From NCBI GenBank assembly GCA_035765535.1, contig DASTXE010000001.1, forward strand, positions 160,322-224,321: a stretch of DNA of 64,000 nt. The letters are read 5' to 3'. The translations under genes were made by a program, and so were the position numbers. The notes under the pieces are model-generated. The model saw only the letters and a list, made by a program, of their open reading frames with translations. It was not told the origin of the DNA and ran no database searches. This document shows, piece after piece, positions 20,995 through 32,275 of this stretch. Source of the DNA: Rickettsiales bacterium. Lineage in GTDB: Bacteria > Pseudomonadota > Alphaproteobacteria > Rickettsiales > JABCZZ01. The first letter of the stretch is position 1, and each line of letters starts with the position of its first letter.

Positions 20995-21699
20995 ATGACA
21001 ATATCACCAACATCAGCAGCGCAGCAGGCAGCGAGCTCATCCAGCTCCAACTCGTCGAGCGGACTGACAAGCCTTGCAGGGAACTTCGACACATTCCTGA
21101 CACTGTTGACCACACAGTTAAAGAACCAGGATCCGACCAGCCCGGTCGACTCCAATCAGTTCACCCAGCAGCTGGTAGAATTTGCCGGGGTACAGCAGCA
21201 GGTGGAAAGCAATACTCTGCTGAAACAGCTGGTTGCCAGCTCTCAGTCCGGTCAGGTCAGCAACGCTGCTTCTTTTGTAGGCACTACCATCAAGGCTACT
21301 GGCAATCAGGGAGCACTGGTAAGCGGCTCGGCAAAATTCGGTTACACGCTGCCCGCAGGTGTAAGTGTTGCGAGTGTGACCATCAAAGACAGCAGCGGTA
21401 ATACCGTATTCGACGGTACCGGCAGCACCAATACAGGCGACAATGTTGTTACCTGGGACGGAAAAAATAGCTACACCGGCGCACAGGAGCCGGATGGCGT
21501 ATATACCATCAGCGTGTCGGCAAAAGACGCAGGCGGAAATGCGGTAACGGTAACTCCGTTCATTACGGGTAAAGTTACTTCCGCTTCGATCAGCAACGGC
21601 AGCGTGGTGCTGGATATCGGAAGTCTGGAGGTTCCAGAAGGGAATGTCACCCTTGTTACGAATCTTCCTACAGGGTCAAGTGCAACAAGTAATTCATAA
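20995..21699 (+). CDS. flgD: Flagellar hook-capping protein FlgD
   Basis: 234 residues. The N terminus holds the family signature FLTLLTTQLKNQDPTSPVDSNQFTQQLVEF (given here as residues about 35-64, with key DPTSPVD and FTQQLVEF). The C-terminal FlgD Ig/tudor-like region shows the typical WDGKNSYTGAQEPDGVYTI. FlgD caps the growing hook and guides assembly of FlgE subunits. A GGAGAAGGG ribosome site precedes the ATG. Confidence 0.95.
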   Translation: MTISPTSAAQQAASSSSSNSSSGLTSLAGNFDTFLTLLTTQLKNQDPTSPVDSNQFTQQLVEFAGVQQQVESNTLLKQLVASSQSGQVSNAASFVGTTIKATGNQGALVSGSAKFGYTLPAGVSVASVTIKDSSGNTVFDGTGSTNTGDNVVTWDGKNSYTGAQEPDGVYTISVSAKDAGGNAVTVTPFITGKVTSASISNGSVVLDIGSLEVPEGNVTLVTNLPTGSSATSNS

Positions 21700-21735
21700 T
21701 TAACAAAGTAATAGTGAGTTTAACAGGGGGATTGT

Positions 21736-24609
21736 ATGGGTATTTTCGGGGCATTGTTCGCAGGTGTATCAGGGCTTAACTCCCAGTCGAACAAAATCGG
21801 GCAGATTTCTAACAATATTGCCAACGTCAACACAGTTGGCTTTAAGGAAGAAACCGCTGCATTCAACAGCTTGGTCGTTCCTTCGGGCACCACGACCTTC
21901 TCGCCGGGCGGCGTTATCAGCAGCAACCAGCAGCTGGTGAGCAAGCAGGGCCTGATTCAGGGTACGGCTTCGGGCACGGACCTTGCGATTTCCGGCAACG
22001 GTTTCTTCGCGGTCAATACCTCGGCAACCGCAGGGGAAGGACAGCTTCTTTATACCCGCGTAGGTTCCTTCACGCAGGATGCTAGCGGTAACTTCGTGAA
22101 TGCTAACGGCATGTTCCTGCAGGGCTGGGCGCTGACCAGCACCGGGGCAAAGCCGGGCAACAGCACGGACCCGACAACTTCGCTTTCTACGGTAAGAATC
22201 CAGAGCAATGCTTCCGGTGTGGCAACTCCAACGACAAACGTTGCCATCTCTGCTAACCTGAACGCGAGCCTGCTGCCGACTTCACAGGGGGGGCAGCCGA
22301 TTTTACTTGGCGCAGGTGAAACGGTAGGATTTAACGCAAACAACACGAGTAACGCCAGCAATAATGCTACTAGCATTATTGTAGGTAATGATTACGACTC
22401 TAGTGATCCAAATCTGTTAGTGCGAGGTGATCAGTTTCAAATACAGACAAATGGTACTTCATCGACAACGGGTATCTTTACTTATGGTGGCTTCACAGTT
22501 GGGCGTAGCATTACCAATACTGGAATAACAGGAAGTGGTGACAGCGCAACAGAAAATGCATTACTCGGAAGTTCAGTGAGTCCTGCTGGGGTAACAGCAT
22601 ATTTAAATAAGAGCAATATCATTTCATTTACAGGTGGTGCTGCTGGCCCTACTACAATAACAATGAATGTTCCGAGTACAGGTCTTAAAGTTGGACAGGA
22701 AATCAACATTTCAGGAATACAAGGATCAAGTTTAGGAGGAATCCCGGTCGGTTTATTAAATACAACGCAGACCATTACTGCAGTAAATACAGGTGTGACA
22801 CCCAATACTATCCAATTTGTTGTTAATGCTCCAGGAGCGACTACCACTGTAACAAATGGTGGTGGTACTGGGATAAACGTTGGAGCTTTTAAGCCTCAGT
22901 CATTTTTAAATCAAACTAACCCTTTTACGACTGTATCGTCCGGTAGCGGATCTATAAGTGTCACCGCTCCTAATAATGGCTATGCGATAGGACAGATTGT
23001 GGATATTGAAGGTGCTACAGGCACAATAGATGGTATTCCTTCTAGCGCTATCAATGGCAAACAAATAGTTACAGGTGTTAGTGCGTCCGGCTTTACTTTT
23101 ACTGCTTCGGGTGCAACAGCTACCGCTGGTAGTGTTAATGGTGGGGGAACAGGGGTAAGTTTTGCGAATCGTACCTACCCCTTCGCAGGCAATATTCTGG
23201 ATGCAACTTCGGCTAGCGGAGATTTTCTAACTAATTCTACTACCGCGCCGTTTGATCCGAATGCACTCAGTTTCCAGATATCTACTACTAGTAATGGAAC
23301 TTTTACTTTTAAATATGTTACCGGAACACCGGATCCCTCACAAGGGCAATTTAATACCCTTAGCAATCTTGTGAATGCAATTAACGATACATCTGGTTTG
23401 ACTGCGCGTGTCGTTAATGGCCGTCTTTACGTCGGTGCAACAGATGCAAACCAAGGAATTACTTTCATCAACGGTCAGCTAGGTGATACATCCAGTGGTA
23501 AAGGCATCGATTGGAAAGGGGAATTAGGACTGGAAGATGTTCCTCAGGCTACGACAATAGGCACAACTAAGCAGTTACGTTTTGATTCATTGAATAGCTT
23601 GGCAGCGCAGATAAATACATATCCTGCCTTTACTGCAACAGTGAATCAGCCTACAAGCGCATCAACTATAAGCATTAATTCAAGTGATCCGAAAGCGACG
23701 ATAGATTTTCAAGATATTGGAAGCAATACAGGTAGTATTTTAGCAGAACTTGGTTTTAAGGATAACGGAAATTCTCCTCTTACCTTAAATGTAAATGGTA
23801 ATCCTGCTTTATTTGATACTGGCACATTTGCGGTAAAATATGATCCTAATGATGCCAATAAAAATATGTCAGGTGGTAAGGTTACTCCACAGTTTACAAG
23901 GAATATAACAATATATGATTCACTTGGCGTTAGTCATACGATTGCTTTTAACACCGCAAAAATTGGAGTTAATACTTGGGCAGTGGAAATGACAGCTGTC
24001 CCTGTGACAGATTTAGGGTTGAATGCGCGCCCTGATGGGCAGCTTGCAGCTGGCACTATAGTATTTAATGGAGATGGAACATTGAATAGTGTGCAGCCTA
24101 ACTCACTTAAAAATTTCAGTGTCGATTGGATAGATGGCGCCAGCACCAGCACGCTTACAATGGATTTTGGCACATTAAATAAAACTAATGGTCTAAGCCA
24201 GTTTGCGGCAGCTTCCAATGCCACACTGGTGAAGCAGGACGGTTCTTCTGCCGGTCAGTTAACCGGGGTGAGCATTGACTCGGATGGTTACGTGATCGAA
24301 AGCTTCAGCAACGGCCAGAGTCAGAAAGTGTTCAAGGTTCCGCTTATTTCGGTGGATAACCCGAACGGTCTGGAAGCGGTTTCCGGCAACGCCTTCAAGG
24401 ATACGCAGGCTTCCGGTGCGGCGCTCTCGGTGGATGCAGGCACGAACGGCACCGGCGGTATTCAGTCTTCGGCACTGGAACAGTCTACGGTGGATCTGTC
24501 CTCGCAGCTTACGAACCTGATCGTTGCACAGCAGGCGTACGGTGCGAACTCGAAGCTCCTGACGGTAGCCGACCAGCTCCTGCAGCAGCTCGACCAGATC
24601 ATTCAGTAA
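21736..24609 (+). CDS. flgE: Flagellar hook protein FlgE, long form
   Basis: 957 residues, more than twice the enteric FlgE. The conserved ends are clear: ALFAGVSGLNSQSNKIGQIS then NNIANVNTVGFKEE at the N terminus, and SSALEQSTVDLSSQLTNLIV then AQQAYGANSKLL at the C terminus, which form the D0/D1 hook core. Between about residues 195 and 820 lies a long Gly/Thr/Asn/Ser-rich surface region. Its DNA is markedly richer in A+T and uses codons (such as AAT, ACT, GGT, TTA) unlike the ends of the same gene. This points to a replaced or fast-evolving surface domain. It is third in the fliK-flgD-flgE unit. Confidence 0.95.
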   Translation: MGIFGALFAGVSGLNSQSNKIGQISNNIANVNTVGFKEETAAFNSLVVPSGTTTFSPGGVISSNQQLVSKQGLIQGTASGTDLAISGNGFFAVNTSATAGEGQLLYTRVGSFTQDASGNFVNANGMFLQGWALTSTGAKPGNSTDPTTSLSTVRIQSNASGVATPTTNVAISANLNASLLPTSQGGQPILLGAGETVGFNANNTSNASNNATSIIVGNDYDSSDPNLLVRGDQFQIQTNGTSSTTGIFTYGGFTVGRSITNTGITGSGDSATENALLGSSVSPAGVTAYLNKSNIISFTGGAAGPTTITMNVPSTGLKVGQEINISGIQGSSLGGIPVGLLNTTQTITAVNTGVTPNTIQFVVNAPGATTTVTNGGGTGINVGAFKPQSFLNQTNPFTTVSSGSGSISVTAPNNGYAIGQIVDIEGATGTIDGIPSSAINGKQIVTGVSASGFTFTASGATATAGSVNGGGTGVSFANRTYPFAGNILDATSASGDFLTNSTTAPFDPNALSFQISTTSNGTFTFKYVTGTPDPSQGQFNTLSNLVNAINDTSGLTARVVNGRLYVGATDANQGITFINGQLGDTSSGKGIDWKGELGLEDVPQATTIGTTKQLRFDSLNSLAAQINTYPAFTATVNQPTSASTISINSSDPKATIDFQDIGSNTGSILAELGFKDNGNSPLTLNVNGNPALFDTGTFAVKYDPNDANKNMSGGKVTPQFTRNITIYDSLGVSHTIAFNTAKIGVNTWAVEMTAVPVTDLGLNARPDGQLAAGTIVFNGDGTLNSVQPNSLKNFSVDWIDGASTSTLTMDFGTLNKTNGLSQFAAASNATLVKQDGSSAGQLTGVSIDSDGYVIESFSNGQSQKVFKVPLISVDNPNGLEAVSGNAFKDTQASGAALSVDAGTNGTGGIQSSALEQSTVDLSSQLTNLIVAQQAYGANSKLLTVADQLLQQLDQIIQ

Positions 24610-24624
24610 TAGCCCTTCCTCTTG

Positions 24625-24659
24625 ACACCCTGCGGCTTATAGTCGCAGGGTGTTTTTTT
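24625..24659 (+). terminator. Terminator of the hook operon
   Basis: ACACCCTGCG pairs with CGCAGGGTGT across a nine-base loop and is followed by seven T residues, 15 bases after the flgE stop. Confidence 0.92.
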
Positions 24660-24674
24660 ATGCGTAGCAGCCAA

Positions 24675-24706
24675 TAAAAAACCCCGCTGGAAGGCGGGGT
24701 TTTTTC
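24675..24706. terminator. Bidirectional terminator between flgE and the convergent gene
   Basis: AAAAAACCCCGC pairs with GCGGGGTTTTTT across a six-base loop. The A run on one side and T run on the other let it act on both strands. It would end the minus-strand gene at 24724 as well as back up the flgE terminator. Confidence 0.9.
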
Positions 24707-24723
24707 AGTAGCAGAAAAATATT

Positions 24724-25074
24724 TTAAGCCGAAATATTAAGCGCGCTCTTTTCTTCAACCTTGCGCTTGATGCTGTCTTTCATCTCCTGCTCAATCTGCT
24801 TCATGATCGCCTCGCGTTTTTCCGGCGGCATTTTCGCCAGCTCTTCCCGACTTAAATGATGGGCGGCGAGCCAGCTGTCGATGAAGCGTTCTTCAGGAGA
24901 CTCTTTCATGTAGTTAAGAAAATTCTGTACTGCCGGGCTCTGCTGGTTTGCGGAAGAAGTATCCACGGAACCCAGCTGATTCAGCATGGCAGCAAAGGAA
25001 TCGTCCGATTGAAGCTGGTTTGTATTGCTTGTGCTATTAATGGCAGGAGTGCCGCCGATGGCGTTAATGTTCAT
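24724..25074 (-). CDS. Small protein next to flagellar hook genes, function unknown
   Basis: 116 residues. The N terminus is Ser/Asn-rich and flexible. The C-terminal half is helical and charged: FLNYMKESPEERFIDSWLA then LSREELAKMPPEKREAIMKQ, ending with a Lys/Glu-rich helix. A GAGGAG ribosome site precedes the ATG. Upstream, on the same strand, GGCA-N7-TTGCA with GG-N10-GC spacing suggests a sigma-54 promoter. Position and promoter suggest a flagellar role, perhaps an exported or chaperone-like factor, but I recognise no family. Confidence 0.7.
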   Translation of the reverse strand: MNINAIGGTPAINSTSNTNQLQSDDSFAAMLNQLGSVDTSSANQQSPAVQNFLNYMKESPEERFIDSWLAAHHLSREELAKMPPEKREAIMKQIEQEMKDSIKRKVEEKSALNISA

Positions 25075-25110
25075 TGTCTGTCTCCTCGAGTGATAAACAT
25101 TGCCAAAGCA

Positions 25111-25126
25111 TGCAAATATTATGCCG
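25111..25126 (-). promoter_or_regulatory. Candidate sigma-54 promoter for the small hook-linked gene
   Basis: On the minus strand the sequence reads CGGCATAATATTTGCA, matching TGGCACG-N4-TTGCA at 9 of 12 fixed positions with exact GG-N10-GC spacing. It lies 37-52 bases before the ATG and partly inside the 3' end of the helicase gene. Confidence 0.45.
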
Positions 25127-26414
25127 TTGATCTTTGCATGAATTCTACCACGGCGCGGTCGCAGCGTGTATCGTTAGCGGTAATAGGACGTTTCAGCGTA
25201 ATACCTTCAAGCGTTTTGCAGCGGCTGAGCGCCACGTAAAGCTGGCCGGGAGCGAATGCGCCGTGCCCCAGATCAATGACTGCGCGCTCCAATGTTTTTC
25301 CCTGGCTTTTATGAATCGTAATAGCCCATGCCAGCATAAGAGGAAACTGGGTAAAGCTGCCGAGCGTTTTTTCAACAATCTGTCCTTTGTCTTCGTCGAA
25401 CTCATAACCGAGCGTCTGCCATTTTTTCGGCTCGACCGGATAGGTGCCTTCTTCCGTGCGCACTGTGACGATAGCCTCATCCATTGCGATGACGGTGCCG
25501 ACTGTGCCATTGACCCAGCGTCCTTCCGGGTCGTTCTTCACAAACATAACCTGCGCGCCTACTTTAAGCGTCAGCAACTCCGGCGCTGGCAGGCGGGGTC
25601 CGTTCATGCCGAAATTGCCTCTCGTATCGCTCGCGTAGGTCATGGCCTTGCCCGCTAATTTAATGAGGCTGGCATCGTTCAGATTATCGGCGATGGCATT
25701 CGTCGTGGTCAGCACGATCGTGGCGGAATGCGGCTCATGTTCACCGTCCAGACGGATATTGAGCGCCCGCAGATCCTCTGCGCTGCAATGACCACTACGT
25801 ATAGCATTGAGAATATGGATAAATTTCTCATCATTCTGGCGGTGGACGGTCGTGAATTCCACCGTCTGGAATCGTCCGGCCCGGAACGCCTCGGTCGCAA
25901 AGAAATAGGGCGAACTGTAATATTGGGCGAAAAACGCGCGTTCCTCGCGGGAAACGATAGGCGGAAGCTGGAACAGATCGCCGATCACGCAGACCTGCAC
26001 GCCGCCGAACGGTTCATTGCTGCGGCGGCTCAGGCGCAGGAACTGGTCGATAGCATCGAACAGATCGGCCCGCACCATGGAGATTTCGTCGATAATAAGC
26101 AGTTCCATCTCTTTGAAAACGCGTCGCTTATCAGGTTTCACCTCACCCTTGTGCATGAAACGCGGCACGAAGCGGAACAGTGAGTGAATGGTCTGGCCGT
26201 TCACGTTTAACGCGGCAACCCCGGTAGGCGCCACAACTGCAAGGCGTTTTCTGGTATTGCGCCGGAAGTATTGCAGGAACGTGGATTTACCCGTTCCGGC
26301 CTTGCCCGTCAGGAAGACATTCGCGCGGCTGTTTTCCAGCAGTTCGAATGCGCTTGCAAACTCAGCGGTAACCGCCACATCCGCTTGCGGTGAATACATA
26401 AAAGAACGTTGCAT
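25119..26414 (-). CDS. PIF1/RecD-like superfamily 1 DNA helicase
   Basis: 431 residues from MQRSFMYSPQADVAV; longer frames run antisense into gyrB. Helicase motifs are NVFLTGKAGTGKSTFL (Walker A), VVAPTGVAALNVNGQTIHS (Ia), LLIIDEISMVRADL (II), VCVIGDLFQLPPI (III), TTVHRQND (IV), and AWAITIHKSQGKTLERAVID with YVALSRC near the C terminus (V, VI). The ITIHKSQG phrase is characteristic of PIF1-type enzymes, which unwind DNA 5' to 3' and act on G-quadruplexes and stalled forks. It is compact, with no fused nuclease or HRDC domain. It is divergent from gyrB. Confidence 0.88.
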   Translation of the reverse strand: MQRSFMYSPQADVAVTAEFASAFELLENSRANVFLTGKAGTGKSTFLQYFRRNTRKRLAVVAPTGVAALNVNGQTIHSLFRFVPRFMHKGEVKPDKRRVFKEMELLIIDEISMVRADLFDAIDQFLRLSRRSNEPFGGVQVCVIGDLFQLPPIVSREERAFFAQYYSSPYFFATEAFRAGRFQTVEFTTVHRQNDEKFIHILNAIRSGHCSAEDLRALNIRLDGEHEPHSATIVLTTTNAIADNLNDASLIKLAGKAMTYASDTRGNFGMNGPRLPAPELLTLKVGAQVMFVKNDPEGRWVNGTVGTVIAMDEAIVTVRTEEGTYPVEPKKWQTLGYEFDEDKGQIVEKTLGSFTQFPLMLAWAITIHKSQGKTLERAVIDLGHGAFAPGQLYVALSRCKTLEGITLKRPITANDTRCDRAVVEFMQRSTA

Positions 26415-26471
26415 AATGGCTATGAACCGGTATAGTGTTTTTTCCTTATAAAATAACTTATTCCCTATTGA

Positions 26472-28913
<2,442 letters not shown>

Positions 28914-28930
28914 TTCTATAATGGTGCGGC

Positions 28931-29028
28931 CCGTCATCGCGAGCCGCGTTAGCGCGTGGCGATCCAGAGCACCAGAGAATGACCTTGGAGTTTGTCAGTC
29001 ATTGCAGCTTCTTCACAATGACATTGAG
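28931..29028. repeat. Dispersed palindromic repeat element
   Basis: The gap between gyrB and dnaA holds GTCATCGCGAGCCGCG...GCGTGGCGATCCAG, a form of interspersed palindrome often seen in alphaproteobacterial intergenic spaces. A perfect inverted repeat follows, GTCATTG at 28998-29004 with CAATGAC at 29016-29022. Its ends resemble the element at 7424-7503. Confidence 0.55.
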
Positions 29029-29034
29029 AGATAA

Positions 29035-30519
29035 TTACGAATTCTGGCAGAAGATGCGCGTGAGCATCTCAATATCCTGCGCGAATTCGGCTTCTTCCTT
29101 GCACAGTTCTTCCACGCGTTTCACGGCATGCATGACAGTCGTGTGATCCTTACCGCCGAATTTCCGGCCGATTTCCGGCAGGCTCTTATTGGTGAGCTTC
29201 TTCGCCAGATACATGGCGACCTGACGCGGGCGTGCAACAGTGCGCGAGCGGCGCGCGGAATGCATGTCCGACACTTTCATATTGTAATGATTCGCCACCT
29301 GCTTCTGAATGTCTTCAATCGTGATGTGACGATCGTTGGCGCGCAGCAGATCATGCAGCACTTCCTGCGTATTTTCCAGCGTCACCGGGCGTCCGACCAG
29401 CGTGGAGTGAGCCACAACGCGGTTCAATGCGCCTTCGAGTTCGCGTACGTTCGAGGTAATCTTGTGTGCAAGGAACTCCAGCACTTTCTGCGGAATCATG
29501 ATGCCCTGCATTTTTTCGACCTTGGACTGCAAAATGCCGAGGCGCAGTTCATAGGATGTTGCATGGATATCTGCCACCAGTCCCCAGCCGAGGCGCGAGC
29601 GAATACGCTCTTCCATGCCTTCAAGATCGGAAGGCGAACGGTCGCAGGAGATGATAAGCTGCTTGTTCTGGTCCACCAGCGCATTGAACGTATGGAAGAA
29701 CTCTTCCTGCGTGGAGTCTTTGCCACTGATGAACTGCACATCGTCGATCATCAGCACGTCCACCGAGCGGAACTGCTCCTTGAACGCCAGCGCTTCTTTG
29801 AAACGCAGCGCGCGGATGAACTGGTACATGAATTTTTCAGCGGAAAGATAAATAACTTTACGTTCCGGATTCGTACGGCGGATATGCCAGGCGATTGAAT
29901 GCATGAGATGGGTTTTGCCGAGTCCCACACCGCCATACAGGAAAAGCGGGTTACACCCCTGCATGACGACATCGTTCTCCGCCACACGCCGCGCTGCCGC
30001 ATGGGCTAGTTCATTCGGTTTGGCAACGACGAAATTCTCGAATGTCAGGCGCGGATCGAGCAGAGCGCCCACATAAAGCGAGGAATCGCTCACCTCAATA
30101 GCGGCATTGCTGCTGGCTGCATTCTCAGGGGCAGTATGGAGTTCACGGGTAGGTGCGGCGGCTTCCTGAGCGGCTACTGTGGAAGAAGGCGATTCTGTCG
30201 TGTTTCTCTGTGGAGCAGGTTTGGGAGTGCCTGCCTGGCGCACACGCACCTCAACGGAAATCAGCGAAGGATCCTCGGCTTTCCACAAGCGCAGCATTTC
30301 GTCTGCATAATGCGACATGATCCATTCGCGCACGAAGCGCGTAGGCACCGTGAAGAAAACCTGTCTCGCTTCGCAATATTCATATTGGATTGAGTTGAAC
30401 CAGCTTTTGAATGTGGCTTCACCTAAAGCGGCCTGCAGACGTCCTTTAACGCGTTCCCAGCTTTGGGATTTCTCAACGGAACGAGGACGCTCCATTTCCT
30501 GCAGGACAGTCGAACTCAT
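29035..30519 (-). CDS. dnaA: Chromosomal replication initiator protein DnaA
   Basis: 494 residues. Domain I ([22 protein letters not shown]) is followed by a variable linker of about 80 residues. The AAA+ domain has [18 protein letters not shown] (Walker A), [16 protein letters not shown] (Walker B) and [14 protein letters not shown] (box VII region). The C-terminal helix-turn-helix has [20 protein letters not shown] and [16 protein letters not shown] for DnaA-box recognition. DnaA opens the replication origin. rpsT lies upstream on the same strand, a common alphaproteobacterial order. Confidence 0.98.
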   Translation of the reverse strand: MSSTVLQEMERPRSVEKSQSWERVKGRLQAALGEATFKSWFNSIQYEYCEARQVFFTVPTRFVREWIMSHYADEMLRLWKAEDPSLISVEVRVRQAGTPKPAPQRNTTESPSSTVAAQEAAAPTRELHTAPENAASSNAAIEVSDSSLYVGALLDPRLTFENFVVAKPNELAHAAARRVAENDVVMQGCNPLFLYGGVGLGKTHLMHSIAWHIRRTNPERKVIYLSAEKFMYQFIRALRFKEALAFKEQFRSVDVLMIDDVQFISGKDSTQEEFFHTFNALVDQNKQLIISCDRSPSDLEGMEERIRSRLGWGLVADIHATSYELRLGILQSKVEKMQGIMIPQKVLEFLAHKITSNVRELEGALNRVVAHSTLVGRPVTLENTQEVLHDLLRANDRHITIEDIQKQVANHYNMKVSDMHSARRSRTVARPRQVAMYLAKKLTNKSLPEIGRKFGGKDHTTVMHAVKRVEELCKEEAEFAQDIEMLTRIFCQNS

Positions 30520-30791
30520 ACCTGCCCCCCGCAGAGGACGGGGAAGGACCGCAAAAAGGAATAAAGCCGTGCACCGTATGACGTATGCATGCCTGTAACA
30601 TTCATTCTGGCTACTCCATTTTTATTCTTTTACCCTCTCAGTGAATGTAGGCCCGAGAGGATATTCAAGAGGAGTTTTTTTATTATTATTTTTATTAATG
30701 CAGTCTTATGCTGGCTGCTTAAAGGCAAAGAAATAGCGTTGCAGCAAAAGCGAATGCTGCGGATTGAGTTTAGAAATAACAGATATTCAGA

Positions 30792-31055
30792 CTACGCGAT
30801 GGCCTTAATCTTGGCGGACAAGCGGCTAACCTTACGCGATGCCGTTGCCAGTTTCAGAACGCCTTTATTGACACCGCTCATAATAACAGGCTGTGCTGCT
30901 TTAAGAGCATCCTGGGCTTCTGCTTTCTTACCGGATGCAACGGCCGCCTCGACCGCTTTCACAGCGGAACGGATCTGACTTACGCGCGCGCGGTTAACTT
31001 CAGTGCGGCGTTCAGTCTGACGAATGCGTTTCTCTGCCGATTTATGATGTGCCAT
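30792..31055 (-). CDS. rpsT: 30S ribosomal protein S20
   Basis: 87 residues, the usual length. [21 protein letters not shown] is the standard N terminus, and the protein is a bundle of Lys/Ala-rich helices binding 16S rRNA. It lies 272 bases upstream of dnaA on the same strand. The gap between them has an AT-rich tract (about 30677-30698), but no TTATCCACA-type DnaA box that I could find. Confidence 0.97.
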   Translation of the reverse strand: MAHHKSAEKRIRQTERRTEVNRARVSQIRSAVKAVEAAVASGKKAEAQDALKAAQPVIMSGVNKGVLKLATASRKVSRLSAKIKAIA

Positions 31056-31349
31056 CTTGCTTCAATTCCAATTATTTAATAAGTTAATTGCTTACGCCTT
31101 GTTTGGAACTGCAGCCTGTTCTGAAAGCCGCAGATTCAAACGAGGGAAAGCAATGCTATTGGGATTCGGGAGTTTTGTCAAGAACCATTCTTTCGCTTCA
31201 ATGATGCCAGCAGTGCGGCAAATATGCCCCAGATGACTGGCTTATACGAGGGACGGGTATTTGGCGCTTGTGTTTTAATATTTAGTAGTTAATTTCGCCC
31301 TTTGTCAGGCCTTTAGGCCGGGCGCTCGGGAAGGTTGGGAAACGCTTTT

Positions 31350-32273
31350 ATGCATTATCTGGTAACCGGCGGCTGTGGTTTTATAGGTTCGCACCTTATC
31401 GACCTTCTTGTAAATGACGGTCACACAGTGACGGTTATTGACGATCTTTCAACGGGAAAACGGGAAAATATCCCCGCCGGGGTTCGGCTGATAACCGCAG
31501 ATATTACCGCGCCGGATGTATTTACTAATATAGTCACTACGGTAGACGGATGTTTTCATCTTGCGGCCATCGTTTCAGTCCAGAAGTCCTCGGAAGAATG
31601 GCTCAGAACCCATCAGGTGAATCAGAGCGGCACCGTAGCGCTGTTCGATGCGATTGCCAGAAGCAGGCGCCCCATCCCTGTAGTATATGCTTCTTCTGCC
31701 GCAACTTATGGTGATTGCGCAGATATCCCCTTGGGAGAGAGTTCTTCCTGTAATCCGCTTTCCGCTTACGGCCTGGATAAGCTGGCCTGCGAGTGGCAGG
31801 GGCGTGTCGCAGCGGGCATTCATGCTATTCCATCTGCGGGATTGCGCTTCTTTAATGTATATGGACCGCGGCAGGACCCAGCGTCACCGTATTCCGGGGT
31901 CATTTCCATCTTCGCAAGCCGCATGAAGCATAACCAGCCGGTCACTATCTTTGGCGACGGCGGCCAAACGCGTGACTTTATTTATGTTGGCGATATCGTG
32001 CGCGGCTTGTTCCTGGCGATGCAGGGGCTTGAGCGCAAGGCATTAATATGTGGCGTGCTTAATCTCTGCACGGGGATGGAAACTTCTGTGAATGAACTTG
32101 CGCAGACCATTGCCCGTATCACCGGTACACAATCCGCTATCACCCATGCACCAGCAAGGGTAGGAGATATACGAATTTCACTGGGCAATCCGCAGGCGGC
32201 TCGCGAAGCAATTGGCTTCAGTGCGGTGACTGCGTTGAAGGATGGCTTGGAACTGACTCTGAAGGAACTTTAA
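31350..32273 (+). CDS. NAD-dependent nucleotide-sugar epimerase, PelX/GalE-like
   Basis: 307 residues from MHYLVTGGCGFIGSHLIDLL; an alternative TTG start at 31335 adds five residues. The extended-SDR fold is clear: the GxxGxxG NAD site at 7-13, Asp31 in VIDDLSTG, the ASSAATYG serine region (115-116) and Y140-GLD-K144 as catalytic pair. Such enzymes interconvert UDP-sugars at C4. The gene begins two bases before pelA. In Pseudomonas protegens the Pel-linked PelX makes UDP-GalNAc from UDP-GlcNAc; the same role is inferred here. Plain UDP-glucose/galactose epimerase is the alternative. Confidence 0.85.
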   Translation: MHYLVTGGCGFIGSHLIDLLVNDGHTVTVIDDLSTGKRENIPAGVRLITADITAPDVFTNIVTTVDGCFHLAAIVSVQKSSEEWLRTHQVNQSGTVALFDAIARSRRPIPVVYASSAATYGDCADIPLGESSSCNPLSAYGLDKLACEWQGRVAAGIHAIPSAGLRFFNVYGPRQDPASPYSGVISIFASRMKHNQPVTIFGDGGQTRDFIYVGDIVRGLFLAMQGLERKALICGVLNLCTGMETSVNELAQTIARITGTQSAITHAPARVGDIRISLGNPQAAREAIGFSAVTALKDGLELTLKEL

Positions 32274-32275
32274 TT

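Noticed and set aside
30520..30791. Replication origin between dnaA and rpsT
   Set aside because: There is an AT-rich tract, but I found no TTATCCACA-like DnaA boxes; in alphaproteobacteria the origin is often not beside dnaA.
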